A DNA stretch of 64,000 nt, taken from assembly GCF_024741135.1 (NCBI RefSeq), contig NZ_JANSUY010000001.1:62001-126000 (forward strand), read 5' to 3'. The notes beneath the pieces were generated by a model that was not told the DNA's origin, searched no databases, and saw nothing but the letters and a program-made list of their open reading frames with translations. Numbering within the stretch: the first letter of the stretch is position 1; every line of letters starts with the position of its first letter. Shown piece after piece: positions 37,741 to 46,895 of this stretch. A program made the position numbers and the translations under genes. This DNA is from Aquiflexum gelatinilyticum (GTDB taxonomy: Bacteria > Bacteroidota > Bacteroidia > Cytophagales > Cyclobacteriaceae).

Positions 37741-37771
37741 TTTTCAAGTGCCTCGATTTCCATTATATTTG
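37741..37771 (+). promoter_or_regulatory. Bacteroidota-type promoter for the YbaB-like gene
   Basis: TTTT (37741-37744), a 19-bp spacer and TATATTTG (37764-37771) match the -33 TTTG / -7 TAnnTTTG consensus with one mismatch. The -7 element ends 23 bp before the start codon at 37795. Confidence 0.5.
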
Positions 37772-37794
37772 CAGATTGCAAAAAACGATAAGCT

Positions 37795-38127
37795 ATGTTT
37801 GATTTTATGAGTATTATGAATAAGGTGAAGGAAGCCCAGGCAAAAATCAAGGATGCCCAGGCCAAATTGGTCCACCTTACCGCTGAAGGAGAATCCGGTG
37901 CAGGATTGGTGAAAGTGAAAGTAAATGGAAACCGACTAGTCATGTCCATAGATATGGATGATTCTTTGGTAAATATTTCCGATAAAGAAATGCTCAGCGA
38001 CCTCGTAGTAGCAGCTACCAATAAAGCCTTGGAGGCCATAGAAATAAAAATCAAAGAGGAGCTCAAATCCGCAACTGATGGGATGATGCCAAACATTCCC
38101 GGGATGGATCTTGGAAGTATGTTTTGA
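37795..38127 (+). CDS. YbaB/EbfC-family nucleoid-associated protein
   Basis: The 110-residue protein fits the DNA-binding YbaB family in size and pattern. An N-terminal helix is rich in Ala/Lys/Gln (IMNKVKEAQAKIKDAQAKL). A three-strand sheet follows (GLVKVKVNGNRLVMSIDMD). The C-terminal helix is DLVVAATNKALEAIEIKIKEEL, ending in a Met/Gly-rich tail. It is a homodimeric nucleoid protein in other bacteria. Its stop shares a base with the start of the following glycosyltransferase gene (TGATG), so the two are co-translated. No recombination genes (recR, dnaX) are adjacent, unlike many proteobacteria. Confidence 0.85.
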   Translation: MFDFMSIMNKVKEAQAKIKDAQAKLVHLTAEGESGAGLVKVKVNGNRLVMSIDMDDSLVNISDKEMLSDLVVAATNKALEAIEIKIKEELKSATDGMMPNIPGMDLGSMF

Positions 38128-39131
38128 TGCAAAATGCCGCAATAGTCATACTGAATTACAACGGAGTGGAAATGTTGCGAAAATTTCTTCCCTCTGTAAC
38201 TCAATTTTCCACTTTTCAGGTTATCGTGGCAGACAACGGAAGCACAGACTGTTCCGTCGATCTACTTTTGAATAATTTCCCTCAAATAAGATTGATTCGG
38301 TTAGAATCTAATTTTGGCTTTACGGGAGGGTACAACCGGGCTTTGGAAATAATTAGGGGGGATTTCGGCTATTATATCCTTCTCAATTCTGATGTGGAAG
38401 TAGAAAAAGCATGGGATGTAAAACTGATCCGATTTTTGGAGGAAAATCCTAAAGCAGCGGCTGTTCAACCGAAAATACTTTCTTTTCCAAATCGGGGTTA
38501 TTTTGATTATGCCGGTGCAGGTGGTGGTTTTTTAGATGGATTGGGTTATCCATATTGCAGAGGGAGAATTTTTGATACTGTTGAGAAGGATGAGCATCAG
38601 TATGATGATACTATTCCTGTGGATTGGGCTTCAGGGGCGTGCATGGCAATCAGGGCAAGCTTGTTTCATCAAGCAGGAGGATTTGATGAAAGGTTTTTTG
38701 CCCATATGGAAGAAATTGATATTTGTTGGAAAATCAGAAAGATGGGCTATTCTATCCATTATTTGGGAATTTCCAAAGTCATGCATGTCGGTGGAGGAAC
38801 CCTTCACAGGACCAATCCTTGGAAAACTTTTCTGAACTTCCGAAACAACCTCCTTATGCTCCACCAAAATCTGAAAACTTCCTGCTTTGCCTCTGTTTAT
38901 CTGAAGAGAATACTGCTTGATTTGTTGGCAGCTTTTGTTTTTGTTGTCAGGGGAAATTTTCAAGATGGCAAAGCAGTCCTACAAGCTCACTTTGCATTTC
39001 ACAAAATGAAATCCAAATCCCTGAAGTCTAAGGAAATTGAAAATATAGGGATCATTGGAAATGCCAATTCCCGAAGCTCAATATTATGGGATTATTATAT
39101 AAGAGGGAAAAGGACTTATCAAGACCTTTAA
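38127..39131 (+). CDS. Family 2 glycosyltransferase
   Basis: The 334-residue GT-A protein starts at ATG 38127, in the TGATG overlap with the previous gene. It has ILNYNGVEML, VADNGSTDCSVDLL (~30-45), the DxD-like NSDVEV (~92-97) and the acceptor-side motifs CMAIRASLFHQAGGFDERFFAHMEEIDICWKI (~172-203). A hydrophobic C-terminal segment (~270-285) could anchor it to the membrane. It resembles rhamnosyl- or other cell-surface glycan transferases. No polysaccharide genes are around it. Confidence 0.87.
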   Translation: MQNAAIVILNYNGVEMLRKFLPSVTQFSTFQVIVADNGSTDCSVDLLLNNFPQIRLIRLESNFGFTGGYNRALEIIRGDFGYYILLNSDVEVEKAWDVKLIRFLEENPKAAAVQPKILSFPNRGYFDYAGAGGGFLDGLGYPYCRGRIFDTVEKDEHQYDDTIPVDWASGACMAIRASLFHQAGGFDERFFAHMEEIDICWKIRKMGYSIHYLGISKVMHVGGGTLHRTNPWKTFLNFRNNLLMLHQNLKTSCFASVYLKRILLDLLAAFVFVVRGNFQDGKAVLQAHFAFHKMKSKSLKSKEIENIGIIGNANSRSSILWDYYIRGKRTYQDL

Positions 39132-39346
39132 TCAAAAAGTACAGGATTGTTCATCTTGCGGAAATATTTCCTGATTTTCATCATCATCGCTAGACTTACA
39201 TAGATAATGATAGGTGAACCTAATGTAATAAAAGAACTGTAAATGAAGAATAACCTGATGCTGTCAATCGGGAAATGAAGACGTTCAGCTAGTTTGTAGC
39301 ATACGCCAAAAGCCCTATCTTGAAAAAAAAGCTTAATTTCGTTCAT
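39128..39346 (-). CDS. PspC-domain small membrane protein
   Basis: The 72-residue protein has the PspC arrangement: a short N-terminal segment with FGVCYKLAERLHFPIDSIRLFFIYSSF, one long hydrophobic helix (~40-55) and a basic tail (KIRKYFRK). Such proteins modulate envelope-stress signalling. Its stop overlaps the glycosyltransferase stop by 4 nt in tail-to-tail orientation, so mRNA overlap is possible. A minus-strand TAATTTTG at 39379-39372 fits a -7 element upstream of its start. Confidence 0.75.
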   Translation of the reverse strand: MNEIKLFFQDRAFGVCYKLAERLHFPIDSIRLFFIYSSFITLGSPIIIYVSLAMMMKIRKYFRKMNNPVLFD

Positions 39347-39413
39347 ATATAGTTGGTCTTGGTTAGCGGGACAAAATTACTAATTTAAATTCATTAATCT
39401 AATTGAATGCCAA

Positions 39414-41201
39414 ATGTTTAATAATCTGATAAAATCAACCCTCTTTTTTTTGTTCATTTATTGTTTGGGATCTTGCAGTCCAAAAACCGGTTTATATGAC
39501 AACCTGATGGACGGCATTGTCGCCAAACCTGAAATTTTGAAATTGCATAGAGATTCGGTTCGGGTTACCATACAGGGGGCAGTGCCTTTGAAATATTTGA
39601 CCAAGGATGCAAAAATATACCTCTATCCCGAATATATATATGGAGAAGGTTCATTGAGATTGGGTGAATTTATTCCATTTGATGCGGCCTATACCAAAAA
39701 CCTCATTGATGCCAAGGTAGACGAGAGTATCGTTTTTCCATATTTGCCTGGAATGGAAAAAGGGCAATTGGTGCTCAAAGGGATGGTGGATAGGAAGAAA
39801 GGGACTTTCCAAGCGCCAATTAAAGTCATTGCAGAAGGTCTTGAGACCACACCTCTATTGACGAGATATGGACAAGTACTTCCCGATCAGCCTATTCCGG
39901 AAATTGGTATTTATATCCTTAGGGAATTTAGGGATGTGGACCGCTTTGAAACCAGGGATTTCTATATTCCTTTTGAACTTGGAAAAGGACAAAAATCTAA
40001 TCCTGTGTTTTCCGTCCCTTTTTCCGATTATCTAATTAAGGGAGAAACGGGAATGAAAATCAAAAAAGTCGTGGTCACAGGATTGTCTTCCCCTGAGGCA
40101 AAAGACAACACTAATGGGTTGGCAAAAGAAAGGGGGGATTTTATTGCCGAAAGATTGAAGTCAAACCGTTTTTTGTCTAAAATTCCCATTGAATCGATGT
40201 ATAGGTCCGGAGATTGGTTTGACCTGAGACAGCTTTTGTCAGAATATGAGGGCATCTCCCAAGATCAAAAGGAGTTTGTATATGCCATTCTATTAAATGG
40301 AAATAGCTTTGCTTCCCAATTATCAGCACTCCAAAAGCTGCCTTCTTATAAAAATATATCAAGCGATTTATTCCCAAAGCTGCGATCAGCCAAGGTTTCC
40401 TTTGAGCTTGAAAATACACGATTCGATGATAAGGAAATTTATGCAAGTGTTTTCGCCTTACTAAACGGAGATGACCCCTTGGAGGGATTTGAAAGCGACC
40501 ACCTTATATATGCAGGTCAAAATGCGCTTAAGCTTGATGAAAAGGAGGCCATATACAAAAAATTGAATGAGCTTTTTCCTTCAGAATTGTCTTACAACAA
40601 CCTTGGTGTGGTGTATTTAAATTTGGCTCAAAGGGAATTGGATGTAAGGAAGAAAAACATTCTAATTTCAGATGCCCTTACAAATTTGAAGCAGGCAAAT
40701 AAAATCAAACCTGGATCTATTCCACTCCATAATATTGGGAGAGCTTATTTATTAAGGGGTGATTATTTTGAAGCTTATATCGCCATCTCAGAAGCCTCTG
40801 CAATGGAAAAAGAGGAAACCAATGATTTTTTAAATTACAATGAAGGACTTCGCGGGGCCTTAGACATTATAAACGGAGATTATAAACTCGCTACTATCAG
40901 GTTTAACAAGACGATAGAAAATGAAAGCAATTACTTTAATAAAGGATTAGCCTACTTTTTATCTGAAGATTATTTGAAGGCATCAGAAAACTTTGAGTCA
41001 TCTGTCCAAGCGGATAGGGAAGCGGGTTTTGGATTTTATGGACTTGCTTTGGTCGCTGCTGTAAATCGTGATAGAATGGCTTTGATGGAAAATCTTGGAA
41101 AGGCTGTAGAACGGAGCGAATACCTAAAACAAAAAGCCCTTACAGACATTAACTTCAAAAATTACCGAGATGAACAAGAATTCATTAACCTGTTCAAATA
41201 G
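39414..41201 (+). CDS. TPR-containing lipoprotein
   Basis: The 595-residue protein has a lipoprotein signal (LGSC, Cys21). Residues ~25-370 are a beta-rich domain of unknown family with an OmpA-like short stretch (LSSPEAKDNTNGLAKERGDFIAERL, ~223-247). From ~375 the sequence is helical, with several tetratricopeptide repeats (for example SIPLHNIGRAYLLRGDYFEAYIAISEA and NYFNKGLAYFLSEDYLKASENFESS). It would act as a surface or periplasmic scaffold. No partner gene is next to it. Confidence 0.8.
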   Translation: MFNNLIKSTLFFLFIYCLGSCSPKTGLYDNLMDGIVAKPEILKLHRDSVRVTIQGAVPLKYLTKDAKIYLYPEYIYGEGSLRLGEFIPFDAAYTKNLIDAKVDESIVFPYLPGMEKGQLVLKGMVDRKKGTFQAPIKVIAEGLETTPLLTRYGQVLPDQPIPEIGIYILREFRDVDRFETRDFYIPFELGKGQKSNPVFSVPFSDYLIKGETGMKIKKVVVTGLSSPEAKDNTNGLAKERGDFIAERLKSNRFLSKIPIESMYRSGDWFDLRQLLSEYEGISQDQKEFVYAILLNGNSFASQLSALQKLPSYKNISSDLFPKLRSAKVSFELENTRFDDKEIYASVFALLNGDDPLEGFESDHLIYAGQNALKLDEKEAIYKKLNELFPSELSYNNLGVVYLNLAQRELDVRKKNILISDALTNLKQANKIKPGSIPLHNIGRAYLLRGDYFEAYIAISEASAMEKEETNDFLNYNEGLRGALDIINGDYKLATIRFNKTIENESNYFNKGLAYFLSEDYLKASENFESSVQADREAGFGFYGLALVAAVNRDRMALMENLGKAVERSEYLKQKALTDINFKNYRDEQEFINLFK

Positions 41202-41677
41202 TATGTAAAAAAGAGAATATTCTTCGTTCAAAAAGCAAATTTCATTTTTACTCAAAAACTTTTGAATTTGTCTTTTATCATTTATATTAGGTCCTGACTT
41301 GTGTAAATACAATAGAAAACTACAATTCTGTAAAATATTGCAGACTAATATATTTTCTATATATTGGCAGCGTTAGAAATTAACAACTATTAACATTAAC
41401 CCAAAATCTCCATGCCTATGATTCCATTCTTTTTTTTTAAAAAGTAAAATAAATCGTTTTAGCACCCCTTAAATTGGCGTTTTGAATCACTTATTCAAAA
41501 CGAAGTAGCGACAGTTCTTCTGTCAAGGTATAATAGGCAATAGTTCAGGAAATCAATTTTATCTTCCCCAAAACTGTTGCAATTATTTTAAAGATACTTG
41601 CAAACGATTGCACTATCGGTTGAATTGATGAAAAACTTTAAAATCTTATCAATTAATAATTATTACCCAATCAATCT
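41202..41677. other. Noncoding upstream region of the SusC gene
   Basis: This is 476 bp of AT-rich DNA with no good coding frame. The only structure I can point to is the LacI-operator-like palindrome at 41599-41612, close to the SusC start, and a few A/T hairpins near 41345-41365. Confidence 0.55.
41599..41612. promoter_or_regulatory. LacI-family operator-like palindrome
   Basis: TGCAAACGATTGCA reads the same on both strands except at the A/A pair around the central CG. Central CG with GCAA/TTGC arms is the usual form of LacI/GalR operators. It lies 66 bp upstream of the SusC start, a good position for control of a carbohydrate-uptake operon. Confidence 0.5.
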
Positions 41678-44600
41678 ATGTTTATGGAAAAACTCTACAA
41701 AAGCCTAAGTGTATTCCTACTACTCTTAGTTCTTTCCAGCGCCACGGCGTTGGCACAAAAAACGGTCACAGGAACCATCTTGGATGAGTTCGGTGACGGA
41801 TTGCCGGGCGTAACCGTGTTGGTAAAAGGAACCACCACTGGTACAGCCACAGATATTGACGGAAAATTCTCCCTCAATGTACCAAGCAACGAAAGTGTGC
41901 TTGTTTTCTCTTTTATCGGTTACAGGACTGTCGAGCAAGTTGTGGGCAACCGCTCCGTGATCGATTTTGCTATGGCTCCGGATGAAAGACAATTGACAGA
42001 ATTGGTTATCACAGGTTACACCATTGATAGCCGAAGAGAGACCACCGGTGCGATATCCACAGTTAACCCTCGAGACTTGACCATCATACCGACAGGTAAT
42101 GTGGAGCAGGTGCTTCAAGGTAGGATTGCCGGTGTTACTGTCGTAACAAACGGTCAGCCAGGTACCACCTCTCAAGTTAGGGTTCGTGGATTTGGTGCAT
42201 TTGGTGGTAACCAACCTCTTTATGTCGTGGATGGAGTTCCTGTAGAAAACACGGACTTTATCAACCCTGACGATATTGAGTCTACTACTGTATTGAAAGA
42301 TGCAGCAGCAGCTTCCATCTATGGAGCAAGGGCAGCCAACGGTGTGATCATTTATACCACAAAAGGTGGTAGCAAAAAAGCTCAGAAATTGAGATTTGAC
42401 TACAATGGTATGTACGGTTTCACTGATCCGGGAGCAGGTTTGAGCATGGCAAACCCTCAAAATTTCGCGGATTTGACTTGGTTGGCAGAAACAAACCAAG
42501 CTAGAATTGACAACAGGGCTCCAAATTATGGACACCCTCAGTTCGGAACAGGTTCTTCTCCTGTATTGCCTTACTATATCAATGTTGGCGGTGCAGCAGG
42601 TGTTGCAGGTCCATTTAGCCAGGCACAATTGGACGAGCAAAGAGCTTTATATAACAATGACCCTAGAAAAGGTCCAGTTCACCAATTGGTAAGGGCTGCA
42701 ACAGGCGAGGGAACTGATTGGTACGAAGCTGTTACAAGAAGGGCACCGATTACTAGACATTCATTGGGTTTCTATGGTGGTAACGGTACAAGCAGATTCT
42801 TTTTGGGATTGGGTATTCAAGAACAAGCCGGTATCCTGATTGGCAACGATTTTAGAAGAATATCATTAAGAGCAAACTCTGAGCACGATCTTGGTTCCAA
42901 AGTGAGAATCGGACAAAACTTCCAAGCTACTTACCGTTCTGTCCTTGGACAGACAGGTGGTAATGGAGGTCAAGGTGTTTCCGGTGATGAAAATGATATC
43001 CTTCAGGCATTCAGAATGCCATCCATCATCCCTGTTAGGGACGAATTCGGTGGTTATGCAGGTACCGCCGCAAGAGGATTCAACAACCCAAGAAACCCTG
43101 TTGCAAACAGAGAAGGGCTTGAAAATAACAGAAACTTTAACGCCAATGCTTTTGGTAACGTGTATTTGGAAGTGGATCCTATCGAAAACTTGACTTTCAG
43201 AACTTCAATTGGTGGTCAGTATGACAACTTCTATGGTGTAGGATTCAGCAGATTACAATATGAAAACTCTGAAAACAACTCAGCTTTCGGATACAATGAG
43301 TTTTCAGGATATGTTTTCCGTTGGACATTCACCAATACCTTGACTTATACTAAAAAATGGGGTCAACATGCAGTAAGAGCCTTACTTGGTCAAGAGGCAT
43401 TGAACACAGGTGCTGGAAGAAGTATCAATGCTTCTGGTCAAAGCCCTTTCTCTGAAGACCCTAATTTTGTGAACATTTCCAACTTACCGGTTTCTTCAAG
43501 ACAGGTGAATAGCGGTCAGTTTTTGGGAGTTAACTTCTATTCATTGTTTGCTACAGCAAGGTATACTTTCAATGACAAGTACATAGTGGATGCGGTTGTG
43601 AGAAGGGATGGTTCTTCAAGATTTGGTGCAAATAACAGATTCGGTGTTTTCCCTGCATTCTCTGCAGCATGGAGAATTTCTGCTGAAAGCTTCATGGCTT
43701 CTGCTACTTGGTTGGATGATTTGAAAATCCGAGGTGGTTGGGGTCAAATGGGTAACTCTAACAACGTTCCACCAGAAAATCAATATAACTTATTTGGAGG
43801 AAACGTTGGTGCATCTTCTTACGATATCGGTGGTACAAACAGTTCTGCGATCATTGGTTTCAGAAGATCAAACATAGGAAACCCTGATGGAAAGTGGGAA
43901 ACTTCGGTAACCAAGAACATCGGTTTCGACGGTACTGCTTTTGGTGGTAAGTTGGACGTGATTGTTGATTTCTGGCAAAAAGATACTAAGGACTTGTTGT
44001 TCAGAGTTCCTTTGCCAGCAACTGTTGGGTTTAATGCCACTGCACCGCTTGTAAACATCGGTGAAATGATGAACAGAGGTGTGGACATCATGGTAGCTAC
44101 CAGGGGTAATTTCAATAAGGACTGGAGATATGAATTCCAAGTAAATGGTGGATTGCTAAAGAATGAAATTGTAGCGTTGTCCCCAGGTTTGGAATTTATC
44201 ACGCAGGGTAACCCAAGTTTCAGAGGTATTGAGCCTATCAGAAATGCCGTTGGTCAACCACTCTCCTCTTTCTTTGGATATCAGGTAGAAGGTTTATTTA
44301 GCAGCCAGGAAGATGTAAATAACCACGCAACACAAACAGGTGCCGCTCCGGGTAGATTTAAATTCCAAGACATCAATAACGACGGTGAAATTACGCCGGA
44401 AGACAGAACTTTCTTGGGAAGTCCAGTTCCAAAGTTCTCAGGAGGTTTCAACTTCACTATTGGGTACAAAAACTTTGATTTGGCAGCATATTTCTACGGA
44501 ACAGCAGGCAACAAGATCTGGGCACAGTGGAGATGGTTTACAGATTTCTTCCAGACATTTGAAGGTGCTGCAATCTCTACAAGGTTGAATGATGCTTGGA

Positions 44601-44932
44601 CTCCAAACAATCTAGGTGCAACAATCCCAGTTGTGGAAAAAACTGCAAACTTCAGTACTTCTAACGTTGCCAACTCTTACTACGTAGCTGACGGTTCTTA
44701 TTTGAGATTGCAAAACCTAACTGTAGGTTATACATTACCAAATGAAATCCTTCAGAGATGGAAGATTGAAAGATTGAGAGTTTTCATGTCAGCTAATAAC
44801 CTATTCACATTGACAGGTTATGACGGATTAGATCCAATGGTGGGTGGTAACGTTGATACTGCCTTTGGTATAGATGTGGGTAACTATCCTGTAACAAGAG
44901 GATATACTTGGGGTTTAAACCTTAGTTTCTAA
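41678..44932 (+). CDS. SusC/RagA-type TonB-linked outer-membrane transporter
   Basis: The 1,084-residue protein has a signal peptide ending ALAQ (~27) and a CarboxypepD_reg-like domain (~28-110, KTVTGTILDEFGDGLPGVTVLVKGTTTGTATDIDGKF). The plug (~115-235) contains LQGRIAGVTV, RGFGAFGGNQPLYVVDGVPV and AAAASIYGARAANGVI. A long barrel follows, ending GYTWGLNLSF. No STN domain is present, so it lacks the anti-sigma interaction domain. It is followed after 59 nt by its SusD partner. The pair imports an oligomeric nutrient, and no glycosidase nearby identifies it. Confidence 0.93.
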   Translation: MFMEKLYKSLSVFLLLLVLSSATALAQKTVTGTILDEFGDGLPGVTVLVKGTTTGTATDIDGKFSLNVPSNESVLVFSFIGYRTVEQVVGNRSVIDFAMAPDERQLTELVITGYTIDSRRETTGAISTVNPRDLTIIPTGNVEQVLQGRIAGVTVVTNGQPGTTSQVRVRGFGAFGGNQPLYVVDGVPVENTDFINPDDIESTTVLKDAAAASIYGARAANGVIIYTTKGGSKKAQKLRFDYNGMYGFTDPGAGLSMANPQNFADLTWLAETNQARIDNRAPNYGHPQFGTGSSPVLPYYINVGGAAGVAGPFSQAQLDEQRALYNNDPRKGPVHQLVRAATGEGTDWYEAVTRRAPITRHSLGFYGGNGTSRFFLGLGIQEQAGILIGNDFRRISLRANSEHDLGSKVRIGQNFQATYRSVLGQTGGNGGQGVSGDENDILQAFRMPSIIPVRDEFGGYAGTAARGFNNPRNPVANREGLENNRNFNANAFGNVYLEVDPIENLTFRTSIGGQYDNFYGVGFSRLQYENSENNSAFGYNEFSGYVFRWTFTNTLTYTKKWGQHAVRALLGQEALNTGAGRSINASGQSPFSEDPNFVNISNLPVSSRQVNSGQFLGVNFYSLFATARYTFNDKYIVDAVVRRDGSSRFGANNRFGVFPAFSAAWRISAESFMASATWLDDLKIRGGWGQMGNSNNVPPENQYNLFGGNVGASSYDIGGTNSSAIIGFRRSNIGNPDGKWETSVTKNIGFDGTAFGGKLDVIVDFWQKDTKDLLFRVPLPATVGFNATAPLVNIGEMMNRGVDIMVATRGNFNKDWRYEFQVNGGLLKNEIVALSPGLEFITQGNPSFRGIEPIRNAVGQPLSSFFGYQVEGLFSSQEDVNNHATQTGAAPGRFKFQDINNDGEITPEDRTFLGSPVPKFSGGFNFTIGYKNFDLAAYFYGTAGNKIWAQWRWFTDFFQTFEGAAISTRLNDAWTPNNLGATIPVVEKTANFSTSNVANSYYVADGSYLRLQNLTVGYTLPNEILQRWKIERLRVFMSANNLFTLTGYDGLDPMVGGNVDTAFGIDVGNYPVTRGYTWGLNLSF

Positions 44933-44991
44933 TCAAACAATCTGTTAAACAAACTGTTGTTGTAAAAAAAATTCATAAATCAAGTTAAATT

Positions 44992-46743
44992 ATGAAAAAC
45001 ATAAAATATCAATTCGCGGCAATGCTGACAGCAGGAATGATGCTGTTTGCTACAAGTTGTGACGATTCCTTTCTGGAAGTCCCCGCTGTTGGACAATTGG
45101 ATGAAAACGTTCTATCCGGTTTGGCGGGGATAGATGCAGTTTTACTTTCTGTATATTCCCAAGTAAATGGAAGAAACCAAAGATTGGCTTCTCCTTCAAA
45201 CTGGGTTTGGGGAAGTATTAGGGGTGGTGATGCCAACAAAGGAACTGACCCTGGTGATTTCTCTACCATCAACCCTGTTCAGAGATTTGAAACAGATGCC
45301 ACTGTGGCCATTTTGGAAGAAAACTGGTTTGGAAATTTTGAAGGTATCTCTAGAGCAAACCAAGTGTTAAGGTTGTTGGACAAAAAAGGTCCTGATGTAT
45401 CTGATACTTATGCTACAAATGTAGAGGCACAGGCAAGATTTTTGAAGGCCCACTTCTATTTCCAACTTTGGAGAAATTTTAACAGAGTTCCAATCCTTGC
45501 AAAAGATGTTGATTATAAAGCGGGCTTAGAGGATGTAGTTAATGACCAAGAAATGTTACCTTATATTGAGGCTGAAATGAGGTTTGCAGCAGATAATCTT
45601 CCTGGAACCCAACCTCAAGTAGGTAGAGTGAACTCTTGGGCGGCTAAATCGTACTTGGGTAAAATCCTGCTTTACAAAGCAAACCAAACCGGCGCTGCTG
45701 CTGATTACCAAGCTGCAAAAACATTGTTTGACGATGTGATTGCAAATGGTGTGACTAGCAATGGGTTAAAATATGGCTTGGTTCCTTACTATGATAATAT
45801 GTTCAGAGGAGCCAATGACAACCACCAAGAATCTATTTGGGCTTACCAATCAGCTGTAAATACTGGTTCTGTGAACAATGCAAACCCTGAGTTTGACTTG
45901 AACTTCCCCTACAACACTGGACCTAACGGACCGGGTAACTGTTGCGGATTCTTCCAGCCTAGCTTTACATTTGTAAACTCCTTCAGAACAAGTGCAGGTC
46001 TTCCTTTGTTGGACGGATCATTCAATGCACCTGCAAACAGAGTAGCAAATGATATGGGTATCGGTTCTGCTGATCCATTCACTCCGGATGCAGGTCCACT
46101 TGATCCTAGAGTAGACCATACTGCAGGTAGAAGAGGTATTCCTTATTTGGATTGGCAAGATCATCCAGGCGCTGCTTGGATCCGTAACCAGCCAAATGCA
46201 GGTCCTTATGCTCCTAAAAAATATGTGTATACAAGATCTGAGCAAGGTTCTTTCCAGGACAACTCGTCTTGGACTCCAGGCTATACCGGTATCAATTTCA
46301 TGATCATCCGATTCGCAGATGTATTATTGATGTCTGCTGAAGTGGAAGTAGAATTGGGTAACCTTGAAGCTGCAAGAGCACTTGTAAACCAGGTGAGAAC
46401 AAGAGCAAAAAATTCACCTTTGTTGAGAGCTAACGGTACTCCTGCTGCAAACTACGTTGTAAATACTTATGATGCTGCTTGGACAGATGCCAACACTGCA
46501 CGTGCAGCAGTAAGATTTGAGCGTAAGCTTGAATTGGGTATGGAAGGTCACAGATTCTATGACTTGGTAAGATGGAAAACTGACAAGGCTGAATTGGATG
46601 CGTATTTTGCATTGGAAGGCGTATTGTTGCCTGCTGCAATGGGAAGCACCTCTTATGACATCAAACACCGTTTGTTGCCTATCCCTCAAAACCAGATTGA
46701 CCTAGTAGGTCCTGATAAGTTGATTCAGAATCCTGGATTTTAA
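44992..46743 (+). CDS. SusD/RagB nutrient-binding lipoprotein
   Basis: The 583-residue surface lipoprotein has a lipobox ATSC (Cys23) followed by DDSFLEVPAVGQL, the classical SusD start. The TPR-like helical core includes KSYLGKILLYKANQTGAA, and the C-terminal block VRFERKLELGMEGHRFYDLVRWKTDKAEL is the SusD family signature near ~505-535. It caps the SusC barrel and binds the substrate. A terminator follows 30 bp downstream. Confidence 0.93.
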   Translation: MKNIKYQFAAMLTAGMMLFATSCDDSFLEVPAVGQLDENVLSGLAGIDAVLLSVYSQVNGRNQRLASPSNWVWGSIRGGDANKGTDPGDFSTINPVQRFETDATVAILEENWFGNFEGISRANQVLRLLDKKGPDVSDTYATNVEAQARFLKAHFYFQLWRNFNRVPILAKDVDYKAGLEDVVNDQEMLPYIEAEMRFAADNLPGTQPQVGRVNSWAAKSYLGKILLYKANQTGAAADYQAAKTLFDDVIANGVTSNGLKYGLVPYYDNMFRGANDNHQESIWAYQSAVNTGSVNNANPEFDLNFPYNTGPNGPGNCCGFFQPSFTFVNSFRTSAGLPLLDGSFNAPANRVANDMGIGSADPFTPDAGPLDPRVDHTAGRRGIPYLDWQDHPGAAWIRNQPNAGPYAPKKYVYTRSEQGSFQDNSSWTPGYTGINFMIIRFADVLLMSAEVEVELGNLEAARALVNQVRTRAKNSPLLRANGTPAANYVVNTYDAAWTDANTARAAVRFERKLELGMEGHRFYDLVRWKTDKAELDAYFALEGVLLPAAMGSTSYDIKHRLLPIPQNQIDLVGPDKLIQNPGF

Positions 46744-46770
46744 TCCATAAGTCAATTACCATATAAGAAA

Positions 46771-46801
46771 GAGGTGACCATTTGGTCACCTCTTTTTTTT
46801 T
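46771..46801 (+). terminator. Rho-independent terminator after susD
   Basis: A perfect 9-bp stem GAGGTGACC-attt-GGTCACCTC (46771-46792) is followed by T9. It ends the SusC-SusD transcript 28 bp after the stop. Confidence 0.9.
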
Positions 46802-46895
46802 GGTCGATGGATTTTTGACTTTTCTTTTTTTGGATCACATAATTACCCGTAAATTCAAAGCCTAACCCAAAGCACTATTTAACCCAATCAAAGCC

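Noticed and set aside
41726-42640. 304-aa minus-strand frame inside susC
   Set aside because: Fully antisense to the conserved plug region of SusC, Cys-rich and without family motifs; a shadow frame.
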